Shown here: one piece after another, positions 1-5,417 of the stretch
How positions within the stretch are numbered: position 1 is the first letter of the stretch
How the letters are laid out: every line of letters begins with the position of its first letter
NCBI GenBank assembly: GCA_016212745.1
Contig: JACRDX010000008.1
Span: forward strand, 1-9,557
DNA from: Candidatus Falkowiibacteriota bacterium
GTDB lineage: Bacteria > Patescibacteriota > Patescibacteriia > UBA11705 > JACRDX01
Direction: 5' to 3'
DNA length: 9,557 nucleotides
Position numbers and translations under genes: made by a program
The notes under the pieces: model-generated
What the model was told of the DNA's origin: nothing
What the model saw: the letters and a program-made list of their open reading frames with translations, nothing else
Database searches by the model: none

Positions 1-77
1 TGTTTTGGAGAAACTTTTTTGCGCGCGCTCATCACGGTTTGCGCAGACATGATTACTTTTTCGGCTGTTTTATTCAT
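1..77 (-). CDS. N-terminus of an unrecognised protein, cut by the left edge
   Basis: An open frame begins with ATG at 77-75 and stays open to the window edge, giving 25 complete codons. The peptide begins MNKTAEKVIMSAQ and is rich in Lys, Ala and Ser; it is too short to assign to a family. An AGGA Shine-Dalgarno sequence lies at 85-82, four bases before the ATG, which is better than for most genes here. A possible promoter (TTGACG at 121-116, 17-base gap, TACGCT at 98-93 preceded by TGC) lies between this start and the end of the alkD-like gene. The gene is inferred from the open frame, the ribosome site and its place downstream of a co-directional gene. An in-frame ATG ten codons in could be the true start. 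Confidence 0.5.
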   Translation of the reverse strand, partial: MNKTAEKVIMSAQTVMSARKKVSPK

Positions 78-92
78 ATATTCCTATTTAAA

Positions 93-121
93 AGCGTAGC
101 AAAATTGCCATGCCGCGTCAA
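93..121 (-). promoter_or_regulatory. possible promoter for the left-edge gene
   Basis: On the minus strand, TTGACG (121-116) is followed after 17 bases by TACGCT (98-93), with TGC directly before the -10 as in extended -10 promoters. The -10 matches the consensus poorly (3 of 6), so the call is tentative. The predicted start near 86 would leave a leader of about nine bases. Confidence 0.3.
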
Positions 122-137
122 ATATACATTCGCCCTT

Positions 138-848
138 TTAATTTTTAAAGTATTTTTGTTGCAAAGATTCCGGGAACTTCTCAATCGCGTATCGCAACAT
201 CACGCGCGGCATCTTGCGAAAATGTTTGTTCAAAAAATTTTTTTCAACTGACAAATCTCGCTTGCCGATTTCCCGCAACATCCAACCAACTGCCTTATGA
301 ATCAAGTCGTGTTCGTCGTTCAACAACATTTCTGCAATCATCAATGACTCTTCAAATTTTCCGTTTTTTATAAAATAAAAAGTCGCGAGCATTGCGATTC
401 TGCGCTCCCACAAATTTTTTGATCGCGCCAGCTGATTTAACAATCCCTGCGCCTCAATGTGATCATTTTCAAACAAAAACGCGCCCAAAATATTTGGCGC
501 GGACAAATCCACCAAATCCCAATTATTTACAAACTTTGTATTTTTCAAATAAATTTTAACGATTTGTCCGCGCAATTTTTCATCGCCTCTTTTAAATTTA
601 TTTTTCAAAAGAAACAATGCGCATTGCCGCTCTTCGTGAATTTTGCTTTTTAACAATTTTCCAACTTCAACTAACGGTAAATTAAAAAATTTCTTTGCAA
701 CCAACCTGACATTTGGCACCGCAACTCCAATAAAAACATCGCCGTCGCCATATTCACCCTTGCCAGTTTTGAAAAATCTTTGCAAATTTTTTGCCTGCTT
801 TTTATTCGCAAATTTTCGCAATTTAACTTGCGCGTCTTTGTGCGTCAT
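138..848 (-). CDS. DNA alkylation repair protein, AlkD family (HEAT-like repeats)
   Basis: This is a 236-residue protein of the AlkD family: DNA glycosylases that remove positively charged alkylated bases (3-methyladenine, 7-methylguanine) using a solenoid of HEAT-like helices and no base flipping into a pocket. The length equals that of the Bacillus cereus enzyme. The family signature NNWDLVDLSA is present, giving Trp110 and the catalytic Asp114; Arg149/150 (LWERRIA) and Trp189/Arg192 (VGWMLRE) match the other residues lining the DNA cleft. All expected active-site residues are therefore in place. An upstream in-frame ATG at 923 was rejected because the extra 25 codons run through a rho-independent terminator (873-913). 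The chosen ATG at 848 has no good Shine-Dalgarno sequence, and a weak -10 (TAATAT, 862-857) would make the mRNA almost leaderless. It acts in the cytoplasm, probably as a single-gene unit. Confidence 0.9.
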   Translation of the reverse strand: MTHKDAQVKLRKFANKKQAKNLQRFFKTGKGEYGDGDVFIGVAVPNVRLVAKKFFNLPLVEVGKLLKSKIHEERQCALFLLKNKFKRGDEKLRGQIVKIYLKNTKFVNNWDLVDLSAPNILGAFLFENDHIEAQGLLNQLARSKNLWERRIAMLATFYFIKNGKFEESLMIAEMLLNDEHDLIHKAVGWMLREIGKRDLSVEKNFLNKHFRKMPRVMLRYAIEKFPESLQQKYFKN

Positions 849-872
849 ATATTTTAATATTACAACATTCCA

Positions 873-913
873 CGAAAAAATAAAAAGCGGGTCTCGATGT
901 TTTGAGAACCCGC
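873..913 (-). terminator. rho-independent terminator after the small G+C-rich gene
   Basis: On the minus strand GCGGGTTCTC (913-904) pairs with GAGACCCGC (895-887) with a single bulged base across an 8-base loop. It is followed by TTTTTATTTTTT (886-875). The strong G+C stem plus U-tract is a textbook intrinsic terminator. It separates the small gene at 1008-1232 from the alkD-like gene. Confidence 0.88.
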
Positions 914-1014
914 AGAAGCTCAATCCGTTGACACGATGACAATAGCCCCGCAGCCATTGAAACCATCGGATTGCGCTCCGTTCCTTGAAAGACGTAGCGC
1001 AACTTGACTACGTC
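914..1014 (-). other. hairpin-rich 3' flank of the small gene
   Basis: This 94-base gap and the end of the small gene hold three overlapping inverted repeats: an 11-base pair of arms with one mismatch (917-927 with 967-977), TTGCGCT/AGCGCAA (971-977 with 996-1002), and GACGTAG/CTACGTC (991-997 with 1008-1014), the last spanning the stop codon. They cannot all form at once. I see no gene in the gap. It may be a structured mRNA tail or a relic of a repeat. Confidence 0.45.
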
Positions 1015-1232
1015 TCTACCCGCACTGAAATGCCGTCAACGAACCGTTCCAGCGGGATGAGCCCTTGCTCGCGCGGCAAAGTCACCTTGAACCCGCGGCT
1101 GATCAGCACAACGGCCACGTCATTGGCCGCACCGCGAGTTAGCCGCAACCGTTCAGGAATCTGATTCACTTGAATCCGTCGTTTTCTGGCAATGATTCCC
1201 CGCACTTCAGACAGCACCTCTTCTCTGCTCAT
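1008..1232 (-). CDS. small unrecognised protein, G+C-rich gene
   Basis: This gene encodes 74 residues beginning MSREEVLSEVRG. The start was chosen at the ATG at 1232-1230 because a near-perfect GGAGGTG (1242-1236) sits five bases before it; an ATG four codons upstream overlaps that site and is unlikely. The chain reads as an amphipathic helix (residues 2-17), then a stretch that could be a helix-turn-helix (about 19-47, IQVNQIPERLRLTRGAAND onward), then strand-like segments. Spacing of hydrophobic residues also recalls acyl carrier proteins, but the Asp-Ser-Leu attachment site is missing. Neither assignment is secure. By hand count 128 of 225 bases are G or C (57%), against about one third in a 60-base sample of greA next door. 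It has its own promoter and terminator, so it is probably expressed as a single gene. Confidence 0.7.
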   Translation of the reverse strand: MSREEVLSEVRGIIARKRRIQVNQIPERLRLTRGAANDVAVVLISRGFKVTLPREQGLIPLERFVDGISVRVET

Positions 1233-1260
1233 GCACACCTCCATCTGTGAGTGCGTATTT

Positions 1261-1289
1261 ATACTAATTCAAAAAAAAGAAATCGTCAA
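1261..1289 (-). promoter_or_regulatory. promoter of the small G+C-rich gene
   Basis: On the minus strand TTGACG (1289-1284) and TAGTAT (1266-1261) are separated by 17 bases. The predicted start near 1254 leaves a leader of about 21 bases that contains the GGAGGTG ribosome site. The -35 is back-to-back with that of greA, three bases away. Confidence 0.6.
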
Positions 1290-1292
1290 CAT

Positions 1293-1321
1293 TTGCCAAA
1301 AATGACCAGTTCGCCTATTAT
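1293..1321 (+). promoter_or_regulatory. greA promoter
   Basis: TTGCCA (1293-1298) and TATTAT (1316-1321) are separated by exactly 17 bases, a close match to the sigma-70 consensus. Transcription would begin near 1328, leaving about 17 bases before the ATG at 1345. The leader has no Shine-Dalgarno sequence. Confidence 0.65.
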
Positions 1322-1344
1322 ACATTTATATCAATATTATCAAT

Positions 1345-1842
1345 ATGCGCGTCCCATTTAGAAAAGCTGAAAAAAGTGTTAAGTCCACCTTTGACCCATT
1401 CATTACAAAGGCAAAATTTGACGAACTAAAAATAAAATTGGAAAAATTGAAAAAAGCGCAGCCGGCCGCCATTGAAGAAGTGCAGCGGCTCGCGCAAATG
1501 GGAGATTTTTCAGAAAACGCCGCTTACCAAATGGCAAAGGGCCGGCTGCGCAACATTAATCAACAGATTTTAGAATTGGAAAATCAACTGGCGCACTCTG
1601 AATTAATTACGCCTGATTCTGACACAAGCTGCGTCCGCGTTGGCCACAAAGTCACGGTTGAATCCAACGCGCAGCAACGAACATATCAAATTCTTGGTTC
1701 AGCAGAATCAAACCCAACGCTAAATATAATTTCGCAAAATTCACCGCTTGGCAAAGCTTTGCTTGGCAAAAAAATTGGCGATGTCATCATCGTCCAACTC
1801 GCAAACAAATCTGTTGAATACAAAATAATCAAAATTGAATAA
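1345..1842 (+). CDS. greA: transcription elongation factor GreA/GreB family
   Basis: This 165-residue protein enters the secondary channel of RNA polymerase and stimulates cleavage of backtracked transcripts. The N-terminal coiled coil (about residues 22-90) carries the tip motif GDFSENAAY with the acidic pair Asp54 and Glu57 that positions the catalytic metal. The C-terminal FKBP-like domain ends with the family motif SPLGKALLGKKIGD (133-146). The chain is slightly longer than the usual 157-158 residues because about 18 residues (MRVPFRKAEKSVKSTFDP) precede the normal beginning. No in-frame ATG, GTG or TTG lies between this start and the conserved tip motif, so the extension seems real, though a rare ATT start cannot be excluded. 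The gene converges with rtcB, with only two bases between the stop codons. Confidence 0.93.
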   Translation: MRVPFRKAEKSVKSTFDPFITKAKFDELKIKLEKLKKAQPAAIEEVQRLAQMGDFSENAAYQMAKGRLRNINQQILELENQLAHSELITPDSDTSCVRVGHKVTVESNAQQRTYQILGSAESNPTLNIISQNSPLGKALLGKKIGDVIIVQLANKSVEYKIIKIE

Positions 1843-1844
1843 TT

Positions 1845-3248
1845 TTATCCCTTTATCACAACCAACGGATGCAAACGGGCAATTTTTTTTGCAATTCCAA
1901 CGTCGCATATCACATTAACCACATCATCAACGTCTTTATATGCTAGCGGCGCTTCTTCAGTAAGCCCGCTCTTTGAGCCGACATTTACAATAATACCCTT
2001 TTCATAAAGATCCTCGCGAAGAGCTGCTGCTGTCACCTGCTTTTTCGCTTGCGCGCGCGACATACGTCTGCCAGCGCCATGGCAAGTTGACCCAAAACTT
2101 TCAGTAAGCGACGCTTCTCGTCCCAGCAACACATATGATGCTGTGCCCATGCTGCCCGGAATGAGTACGGGCTGGTCTGCAAACGCGCGCGTCGCCCCTT
2201 TCCGATGAACAATAACTTCTTTTTTAGCGCCATCTATTTCATATTGTTCAATTTTGGCGATGTTGTGCGCCACATCATATACAACCAACAATTCAATCGC
2301 TTCTTTCCATACTCGCTCAAACGCTCTTCTGACTTCAAAGGTAATAAACTGCCGATTTGCCCATGCAAAATTCGCAGCCGCTTTCATTGCCGAAAAATAT
2401 TGCTGCCCTTCTGCTGAAAAAAACGGCGCGCATGCAAGCTCGCGATCTGGCAACTTTATGCCATAAGATGGCATAACACGATTCATAATCCGCAAATAGT
2501 CTGTTGCCACCTGATGGCCAAGCCCGCGCGAACCAGTATGTATAAGCACCGTCAATTGATTTTCAAAAAGATTTAGTTTTTCTGCCCCGTCTTTGTCAAA
2601 TATTTTTTCTACATATCCAACTTCAATAAAATGGTTGCCAGCGCCCATTGTTCCGAGCTGATCTTGCCCGCGCGCTTTCGCGCGCGCAGAAACAAACGCC
2701 GAATCAGCGCCAGCAAGCACGCCATTTGATTCAATGTGTGCCACATCATCTGCGCTCGCATATCCCAGCTCAAGCATTCTTTGCGCGCCACCAACAAGAA
2801 TTTTATCCAAGTCAGTTCCTTTAACCACGAGCCCGCCGCCACGTCCTAATCCAGACGGTACTTCTGCGAAAATTGATTGCCCCAAATCATTCAAATGCAG
2901 AGCCGCATCATTCTTATTTAAATTTGTCCGCAAAAGTCGCACTCCACAATTTATATCATATCCAATACCACCCGGAGAAATAATTCCATCTTTTGTATCA
3001 AACGCGGCAACGCCGCCAATTGGAAATCCATAACCCTCATGCGCATCTGGCATTGCAAGCGCCCATTTTTGTATGCCCGGCAATGTCGCGACATTTACAA
3101 GCTGCTCAAGTGACTTATCGCGAACAATTTCATTAAGCATTTTCTCGCTCGCATAAACACGCGCTGGCACTCGCATATCACTCCTGAAACTTTTTGGAAT
3201 TTCCCAAAGCGTGGAATTTATTTTTTTGAATTGCGATAGTTCAAACAT
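1845..3248 (-). CDS. rtcB: RNA-splicing ligase RtcB
   Basis: This is a complete RtcB of 467 residues, the GTP- and Mn-dependent ligase that joins 2',3'-cyclic-phosphate or 3'-phosphate RNA ends to 5'-hydroxyl ends in tRNA splicing and RNA repair. The signatures occur in order: MPDAHEGYGFPIGG (66-79), GGIGYDINCG with metal ligands Asp98 and Cys101, GAGNHFIEV with His206, HTGSRGLGH with His237, AHNIAKIE with His328, and CHGAGRRMSR with His390, the residue guanylylated in the reaction. No key residue is missing. I chose ATG 3248 because MFELSQFKKINSTLWEIPK then lines up with the start of archaeal RtcB; an in-frame GTG at 3263, two bases after the archease stop, would add five residues. It is the last gene of the operon behind archease, its known activator. 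No terminator is seen before the convergent greA. Confidence 0.96.
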   Translation of the reverse strand: MFELSQFKKINSTLWEIPKSFRSDMRVPARVYASEKMLNEIVRDKSLEQLVNVATLPGIQKWALAMPDAHEGYGFPIGGVAAFDTKDGIISPGGIGYDINCGVRLLRTNLNKNDAALHLNDLGQSIFAEVPSGLGRGGGLVVKGTDLDKILVGGAQRMLELGYASADDVAHIESNGVLAGADSAFVSARAKARGQDQLGTMGAGNHFIEVGYVEKIFDKDGAEKLNLFENQLTVLIHTGSRGLGHQVATDYLRIMNRVMPSYGIKLPDRELACAPFFSAEGQQYFSAMKAAANFAWANRQFITFEVRRAFERVWKEAIELLVVYDVAHNIAKIEQYEIDGAKKEVIVHRKGATRAFADQPVLIPGSMGTASYVLLGREASLTESFGSTCHGAGRRMSRAQAKKQVTAAALREDLYEKGIIVNVGSKSGLTEEAPLAYKDVDDVVNVICDVGIAKKIARLHPLVVIKG

Positions 3249-3265
3249 AAAATTACTGCGCACCC

Positions 3266-3673
3266 TTATATGTCAAAAACAATCGTAGTTGTCCATTGCC
3301 CATCATTATTTTTTTTAACATTCGCTTCATGATATGTGACCGCTTTAATATCCTCGCCAAATGATTCAATGTTATATCCTTCAAGCTCGGCTTTAAGCGA
3401 TCGTTCCGAAAGCGCTTGAAACACAACTTTAGTATATGCCTCGTGTTCAGTGCTCATCATTGCAAGCGCCTCATTTAAAAAATCCACGAGCAGCGCAGTT
3501 GTGTCTGCTGATTCAATCTCAATCTCTCTTTTGACAATGGCCGTTGATCGCGACTTTATTGGAGTCATGATTTCAATCATGCCCAAAAGTGCGTCTCCAA
3601 AGAGTTCATTCAACGTTTTTCCTTCAACGTTCATTCGGATATCGGCCGTATGTTCGCGAAAACAATATGGCAT
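3266..3673 (-). CDS. archease (RtcB activator)
   Basis: This 135-residue archease is the small protein that speeds RtcB guanylylation and allows multiple turnover. The diagnostic start YCFREHTADI, the DFLNEAL segment, the KAVTYHEANV stretch and the terminal VVFDI-like ending (IVFDI) are all present. Asp11 near the N-terminus and Asp134 plus the C-terminal Ile135 match the metal-binding residues known from the Pyrococcus protein. The start was set at the ATG at 3673 because the family begins just before the EHTADI motif; an in-frame ATG at 3727 would add 18 residues overlapping the preceding gene. Only one base separates this ATG from the stop codon of the AMMECR1 gene, so translation is probably coupled. 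It lies directly before rtcB, the partner it serves. Confidence 0.95.
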   Translation of the reverse strand: MPYCFREHTADIRMNVEGKTLNELFGDALLGMIEIMTPIKSRSTAIVKREIEIESADTTALLVDFLNEALAMMSTEHEAYTKVVFQALSERSLKAELEGYNIESFGEDIKAVTYHEANVKKNNDGQWTTTIVFDI

Positions 3674-3674
3674 A

Positions 3675-4190
3675 TTATTTGTATTTTTCCACTGTAAATG
3701 AATAAAGTTCAAAATCATCTTTTTCAATGTTTATTCCGCCCTTTTTGCTGGCAATGGAAATCTGTTCAGCAACGCTATCCACTCCTTCCAAGTTAGGCAG
3801 CAATAAGCCGCGCCTGCCATCAGCGGTTGCCACAATTACACCGTATTTTTTTGCGTCTAACTTTTTAATGTCATCAACGAATTTGGGCTCGCTCAAAATG
3901 CTTACCTCGTAATTCAAATTTGGCAATTCATCTGCTGTAATTTTTGAAAATCTGGTATCGCGCGAACACGCAGCAATTGCGTTGCTAATCAACTCAGCAG
4001 CAATATTGTCCTCTGTCGCAATAAAAGTTCCAATGCAACTTCGCAATTTTTTATTGTTAAAAATGGTCACAAAAACTCCAGCGCGCTGATTATAAAATTC
4101 TTGCGGTAAATCATCTGGTGCTTTAATTATTTTTCTACCTTTAATGTATGCCTCAACCGCGTCCTGCGCCAATTTTATATATTGATTCAT
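3675..4190 (-). CDS. AMMECR1 domain protein (AmmeMemoRadiSam system protein A)
   Basis: This 171-residue protein consists of a single AMMECR1 domain. The family core LRSCIGTF (49-56, usually LRGCIG) and the segment GRRGLLLPNLEGVDSVAEQI (125-144) identify it. AMMECR1, Memo-like and radical SAM proteins recur together in prokaryotes as the AmmeMemoRadiSam system, whose biochemical role is not established to my knowledge. The ATG at 4190-4188 overlaps the TGA of the radical SAM gene (ATGA), and the stop lies one base before the archease start, so all are cotranscribed. No Memo-like gene is in the window. The protein has no signal or membrane segment and should be cytoplasmic. Because the operon goes on to archease and RtcB, a link to RNA repair or tRNA maturation is a reasonable inference, not a demonstrated fact. 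Confidence 0.93.
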   Translation of the reverse strand: MNQYIKLAQDAVEAYIKGRKIIKAPDDLPQEFYNQRAGVFVTIFNNKKLRSCIGTFIATEDNIAAELISNAIAACSRDTRFSKITADELPNLNYEVSILSEPKFVDDIKKLDAKKYGVIVATADGRRGLLLPNLEGVDSVAEQISIASKKGGINIEKDDFELYSFTVEKYK

Positions 4191-5071
4191 ATATTTCCAA
4201 CGTACACATACTTTAAACCTTCCTCTTTGCCAATAGTTTGCACCTTTTTTATTTTTTCAACCGGCGTGTCTGGCAAATACTGCAGTTTCCAAGAAATCGC
4301 GCCTGAAAAAGCGCTTATGTGCCATGGAACAAAATCGCCCAATTCGTTTTTGATAAATCGCGCGATTCTTCGCAGCATTTGCTCGTCATCAGATAAAGTG
4401 GGAATCACCAACGTGGTAATTTCTACCCACACGCCCGCCTTAACCAATCGTTTACAATTATCCAAAACAGGCTGAACGCGCGCCCTGCAATTTGTTTTAT
4501 AAAATTCATCATCAAATGATTTTATATCAACATTTATCGCGTCAAGATATGGAATAATTGCGTCCAAAACTTTATCAGACATAAATCCATTGGACACCCA
4601 CACATTTTTTAGCCCAGCTTTTCTTGCGAGAATCATTGTATCCAATGCATATTCCCAAAAAATTGTTGGCTCATTATAAGTATAAGCGATTGATTCGCAC
4701 CCATTGGATTTTGCCAATTGAACAATTTTTTCTGGCTCCAAATCTCGCCCCCAATTATTCTTTGCCATGTCTTTGCCGGAGATTTGCGCAATATCATAGT
4801 TCTGGCAATTCGCGCATTGAAAATTGCAACCAAAAGTGCCAAACGAAAAAGCCTTGCTTCCCGGCAAAAAATGAAAAAGCGGTTTTTTCTCTATTGGATC
4901 AATGTTGATTGCCGCAACTTTTCCGTAGGTTAAAAGATATAATTTACCTTTTACATTTTGCCGCACCCTGCAAATTCCCACGTGACCGTCGCTAATTGTA
5001 CAAAAATGATTGCACGCCTCGCACTGACATGCGCCGTTCTCCTTGGTTTTATATTCACAGCATTCTTTCAT
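4187..5071 (-). CDS. AmmeMemoRadiSam-type radical SAM enzyme, short C-terminus
   Basis: This 294-residue radical SAM protein resembles pyruvate formate-lyase activating enzymes. The [4Fe-4S] motif is GCNFQCANC (Cys82, Cys86, Cys89). An N-terminal cysteine cluster (Cys17, Cys20, Cys24, Cys34 in CEACNHFC...GICRVRQN), DPIEKKPLFHFLPGS (58-72), AYTYNEPTIFWEY and VWVSNGFMSDK are hallmarks of the AmmeMemoRadiSam enzyme. The chain ends at KYVYVGNI; relatives I recall run on for roughly 35-40 residues with a Cys-x-x-Cys, which is absent here and not found in the following bases. The TGA overlaps the next start codon as ATGA. It is first in the operon, with a promoter (TTGTTT, 17 bases, TATAAT) placing the transcript start only about six bases before the ATG. 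Its substrate is unknown. Confidence 0.92.
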   Translation of the reverse strand: MKECCEYKTKENGACQCEACNHFCTISDGHVGICRVRQNVKGKLYLLTYGKVAAINIDPIEKKPLFHFLPGSKAFSFGTFGCNFQCANCQNYDIAQISGKDMAKNNWGRDLEPEKIVQLAKSNGCESIAYTYNEPTIFWEYALDTMILARKAGLKNVWVSNGFMSDKVLDAIIPYLDAINVDIKSFDDEFYKTNCRARVQPVLDNCKRLVKAGVWVEITTLVIPTLSDDEQMLRRIARFIKNELGDFVPWHISAFSGAISWKLQYLPDTPVEKIKKVQTIGKEEGLKYVYVGNI

Positions 5072-5083
5072 ATTCCGTATTTT

Positions 5084-5112
5084 ATTATATCATTTCCAGC
5101 TTTTCTAAACAA
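5084..5112 (-). promoter_or_regulatory. promoter of the radical SAM-AMMECR1-archease-rtcB operon
   Basis: On the minus strand TTGTTT (5112-5107) and a perfect TATAAT (5089-5084) are separated by 17 bases. The -35 overlaps the base of the terminator hairpin that ends the tRNA-Asn transcript, so the two units abut. The predicted start near 5077 leaves a leader of about six bases. Confidence 0.65.
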
Positions 5113-5142
5113 AAAAACTCGAAAATTAGTTCGAGTTTTTTT
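5111..5142 (-). terminator. terminator of tRNA-Asn, hairpin symmetrical on both strands
   Basis: Arms 5111-5123 and 5130-5142 pair perfectly over 13 bases (CTCGAA core flanked by A7/T7) around a six-base loop. The T7 run of the arm plus GTTT provides the U-tract on the minus strand. It begins four bases after the encoded CCA of tRNA-Asn. It would also work on the plus strand, but nothing there needs terminating. Confidence 0.88.
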
Positions 5143-5145
5143 GTT

Positions 5146-5222
5146 TGGCTCCGCGGGTCGGATTCGAACCGACGACCTACTGGTTAACAGCCAGCCGCTC
5201 TAACCAACTGAGCTACCGCGGA
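5146..5222 (-). tRNA. tRNA-Asn (anticodon GTT)
   Basis: The minus strand gives a complete cloverleaf: acceptor TCCGCGG (5222-5216) pairs with CCGCGGA (5156-5150), discriminator G at 5149, and CCA encoded at 5148-5146. The D-arm contains AGCTCAGTTGGTTAGAGC, the anticodon loop CTGTTAA has GTT at 5188-5186, and the T-arm reads GTCGGTTCGAATCCGAC. It reads AAC/AAU codons. A strong promoter lies 120 bases upstream and a hairpin terminator follows directly. The leader contains a partial copy of the tRNA's own first 22 bases (see 5261-5325). Confidence 0.97.
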
Positions 5223-5260
5223 ATAATTTATGCTTTTGATTGTTGACGCGGTGGCGAATA

Positions 5261-5325
5261 TAACCAACTGCTTGCCCCGCCAAAGTCTTACGTCGGCGGG
5301 GAGCTACCGCGGAATAATTTTTGCA
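5261..5325 (-). pseudogene. partial tRNA-Asn 5' copy split by a hairpin insertion
   Basis: Bases 5302-5320 repeat 5211-5229 (tRNA-Asn bases 1-12 plus its leader AAATTATT), and 5261-5270 repeats 5201-5210 (tRNA bases 13-22). Between these two blocks are 31 extra bases (5271-5301) that hold a perfect 7-bp hairpin, CCCCGCC (5275-5281) with GGCGGGG (5295-5301). So the 5' third of tRNA-Asn and its upstream flank were duplicated in tandem, and the copy is interrupted after tRNA position 12 in the D-stem. Nothing matching the anticodon or T-arm follows. ACCGCG/CGCGGT (5306-5311 with 5247-5252) could close a larger stem around the insertion. The copy lies inside the transcript predicted from the promoter at 5350-5377. 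Confidence 0.75.
5271..5301. repeat. 31-base G+C-rich hairpin element inserted in the tRNA copy
   Basis: The block is absent from the intact tRNA copy, so its borders are set by comparison. It has 7-bp perfect arms and a 13-base loop (AAAGTCTTACGTC on the plus strand). Size, G+C richness and clean borders are those of a small dispersed palindromic repeat. No second copy occurs in this window, so mobility is an inference. Confidence 0.55.
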
Positions 5326-5349
5326 TTACCGCACAACAACGTTAGCCGC

Positions 5350-5377
5350 ATTATAACAGAAATTTAAAAAATTTCAA
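5350..5377 (-). promoter_or_regulatory. strong promoter upstream of tRNA-Asn
   Basis: On the minus strand TTGAAA (5377-5372), a 16-base spacer and a perfect TATAAT (5355-5350) preceded by TGT give an extended -10 promoter. Transcription should begin near 5343, so the primary transcript has a leader of about 120 bases, including the interrupted tRNA copy, before the mature tRNA. The promoter lies after the rpoD stop and frees the tRNA from the rpoD mRNA. Confidence 0.75.
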
Positions 5378-5385
5378 GTACCAAC

Positions 5386-5417
5386 ATTGGATATTGGGAA
5401 TTAGTAATTGGTAATTT
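5386..5417. repeat. degenerate A/T-rich direct repeat after rpoD
   Basis: The stretch reiterates short units around ATTGG and TAATT (attggatattggg, then aattagtaattggtaattt) directly after the rpoD stop codon. It encodes nothing evident and shows no terminator. It resembles the A/T-rich repeat at the right end of the window only in composition. Confidence 0.4.

Noticed and set aside
849..923. Upstream in-frame start extending the AlkD-like protein by 25 residues
   Set aside because: The added codons run across a strong rho-independent terminator hairpin and U-tract of the neighbouring gene, and the family begins near the ATG at 848.
1236..1244. ATG at 1244 as start of the small G+C-rich gene
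   Set aside because: The codons after it form the GGAGGTG ribosome-binding site of the ATG at 1232.
2254..3033. Plus-strand open frames opposite rtcB
   Set aside because: They are shadows of the strongly conserved RtcB reading frame and show no protein-like features of their own.
3674..3727. ATG at 3727 as archease start
   Set aside because: It would add 18 residues not found in archeases and overlap the AMMECR1 gene by 53 bases; the ATG at 3673 begins at the conserved N-terminus.
4958..5203. Open frames on the plus strand giving GSAGRIRTDD... and GSDSNRRPTG-type peptides
   Set aside because: These are the familiar false proteins read from the antisense of a tRNA; here they cross tRNA-Asn and its terminator.
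5247..5313. The interrupted tRNA copy as an intron-containing or split tRNA processed by the nearby RtcB
   Set aside because: The copy has no anticodon arm, T-arm or 3' acceptor strand, and no bulge-helix-bulge, so there is no second exon to join.
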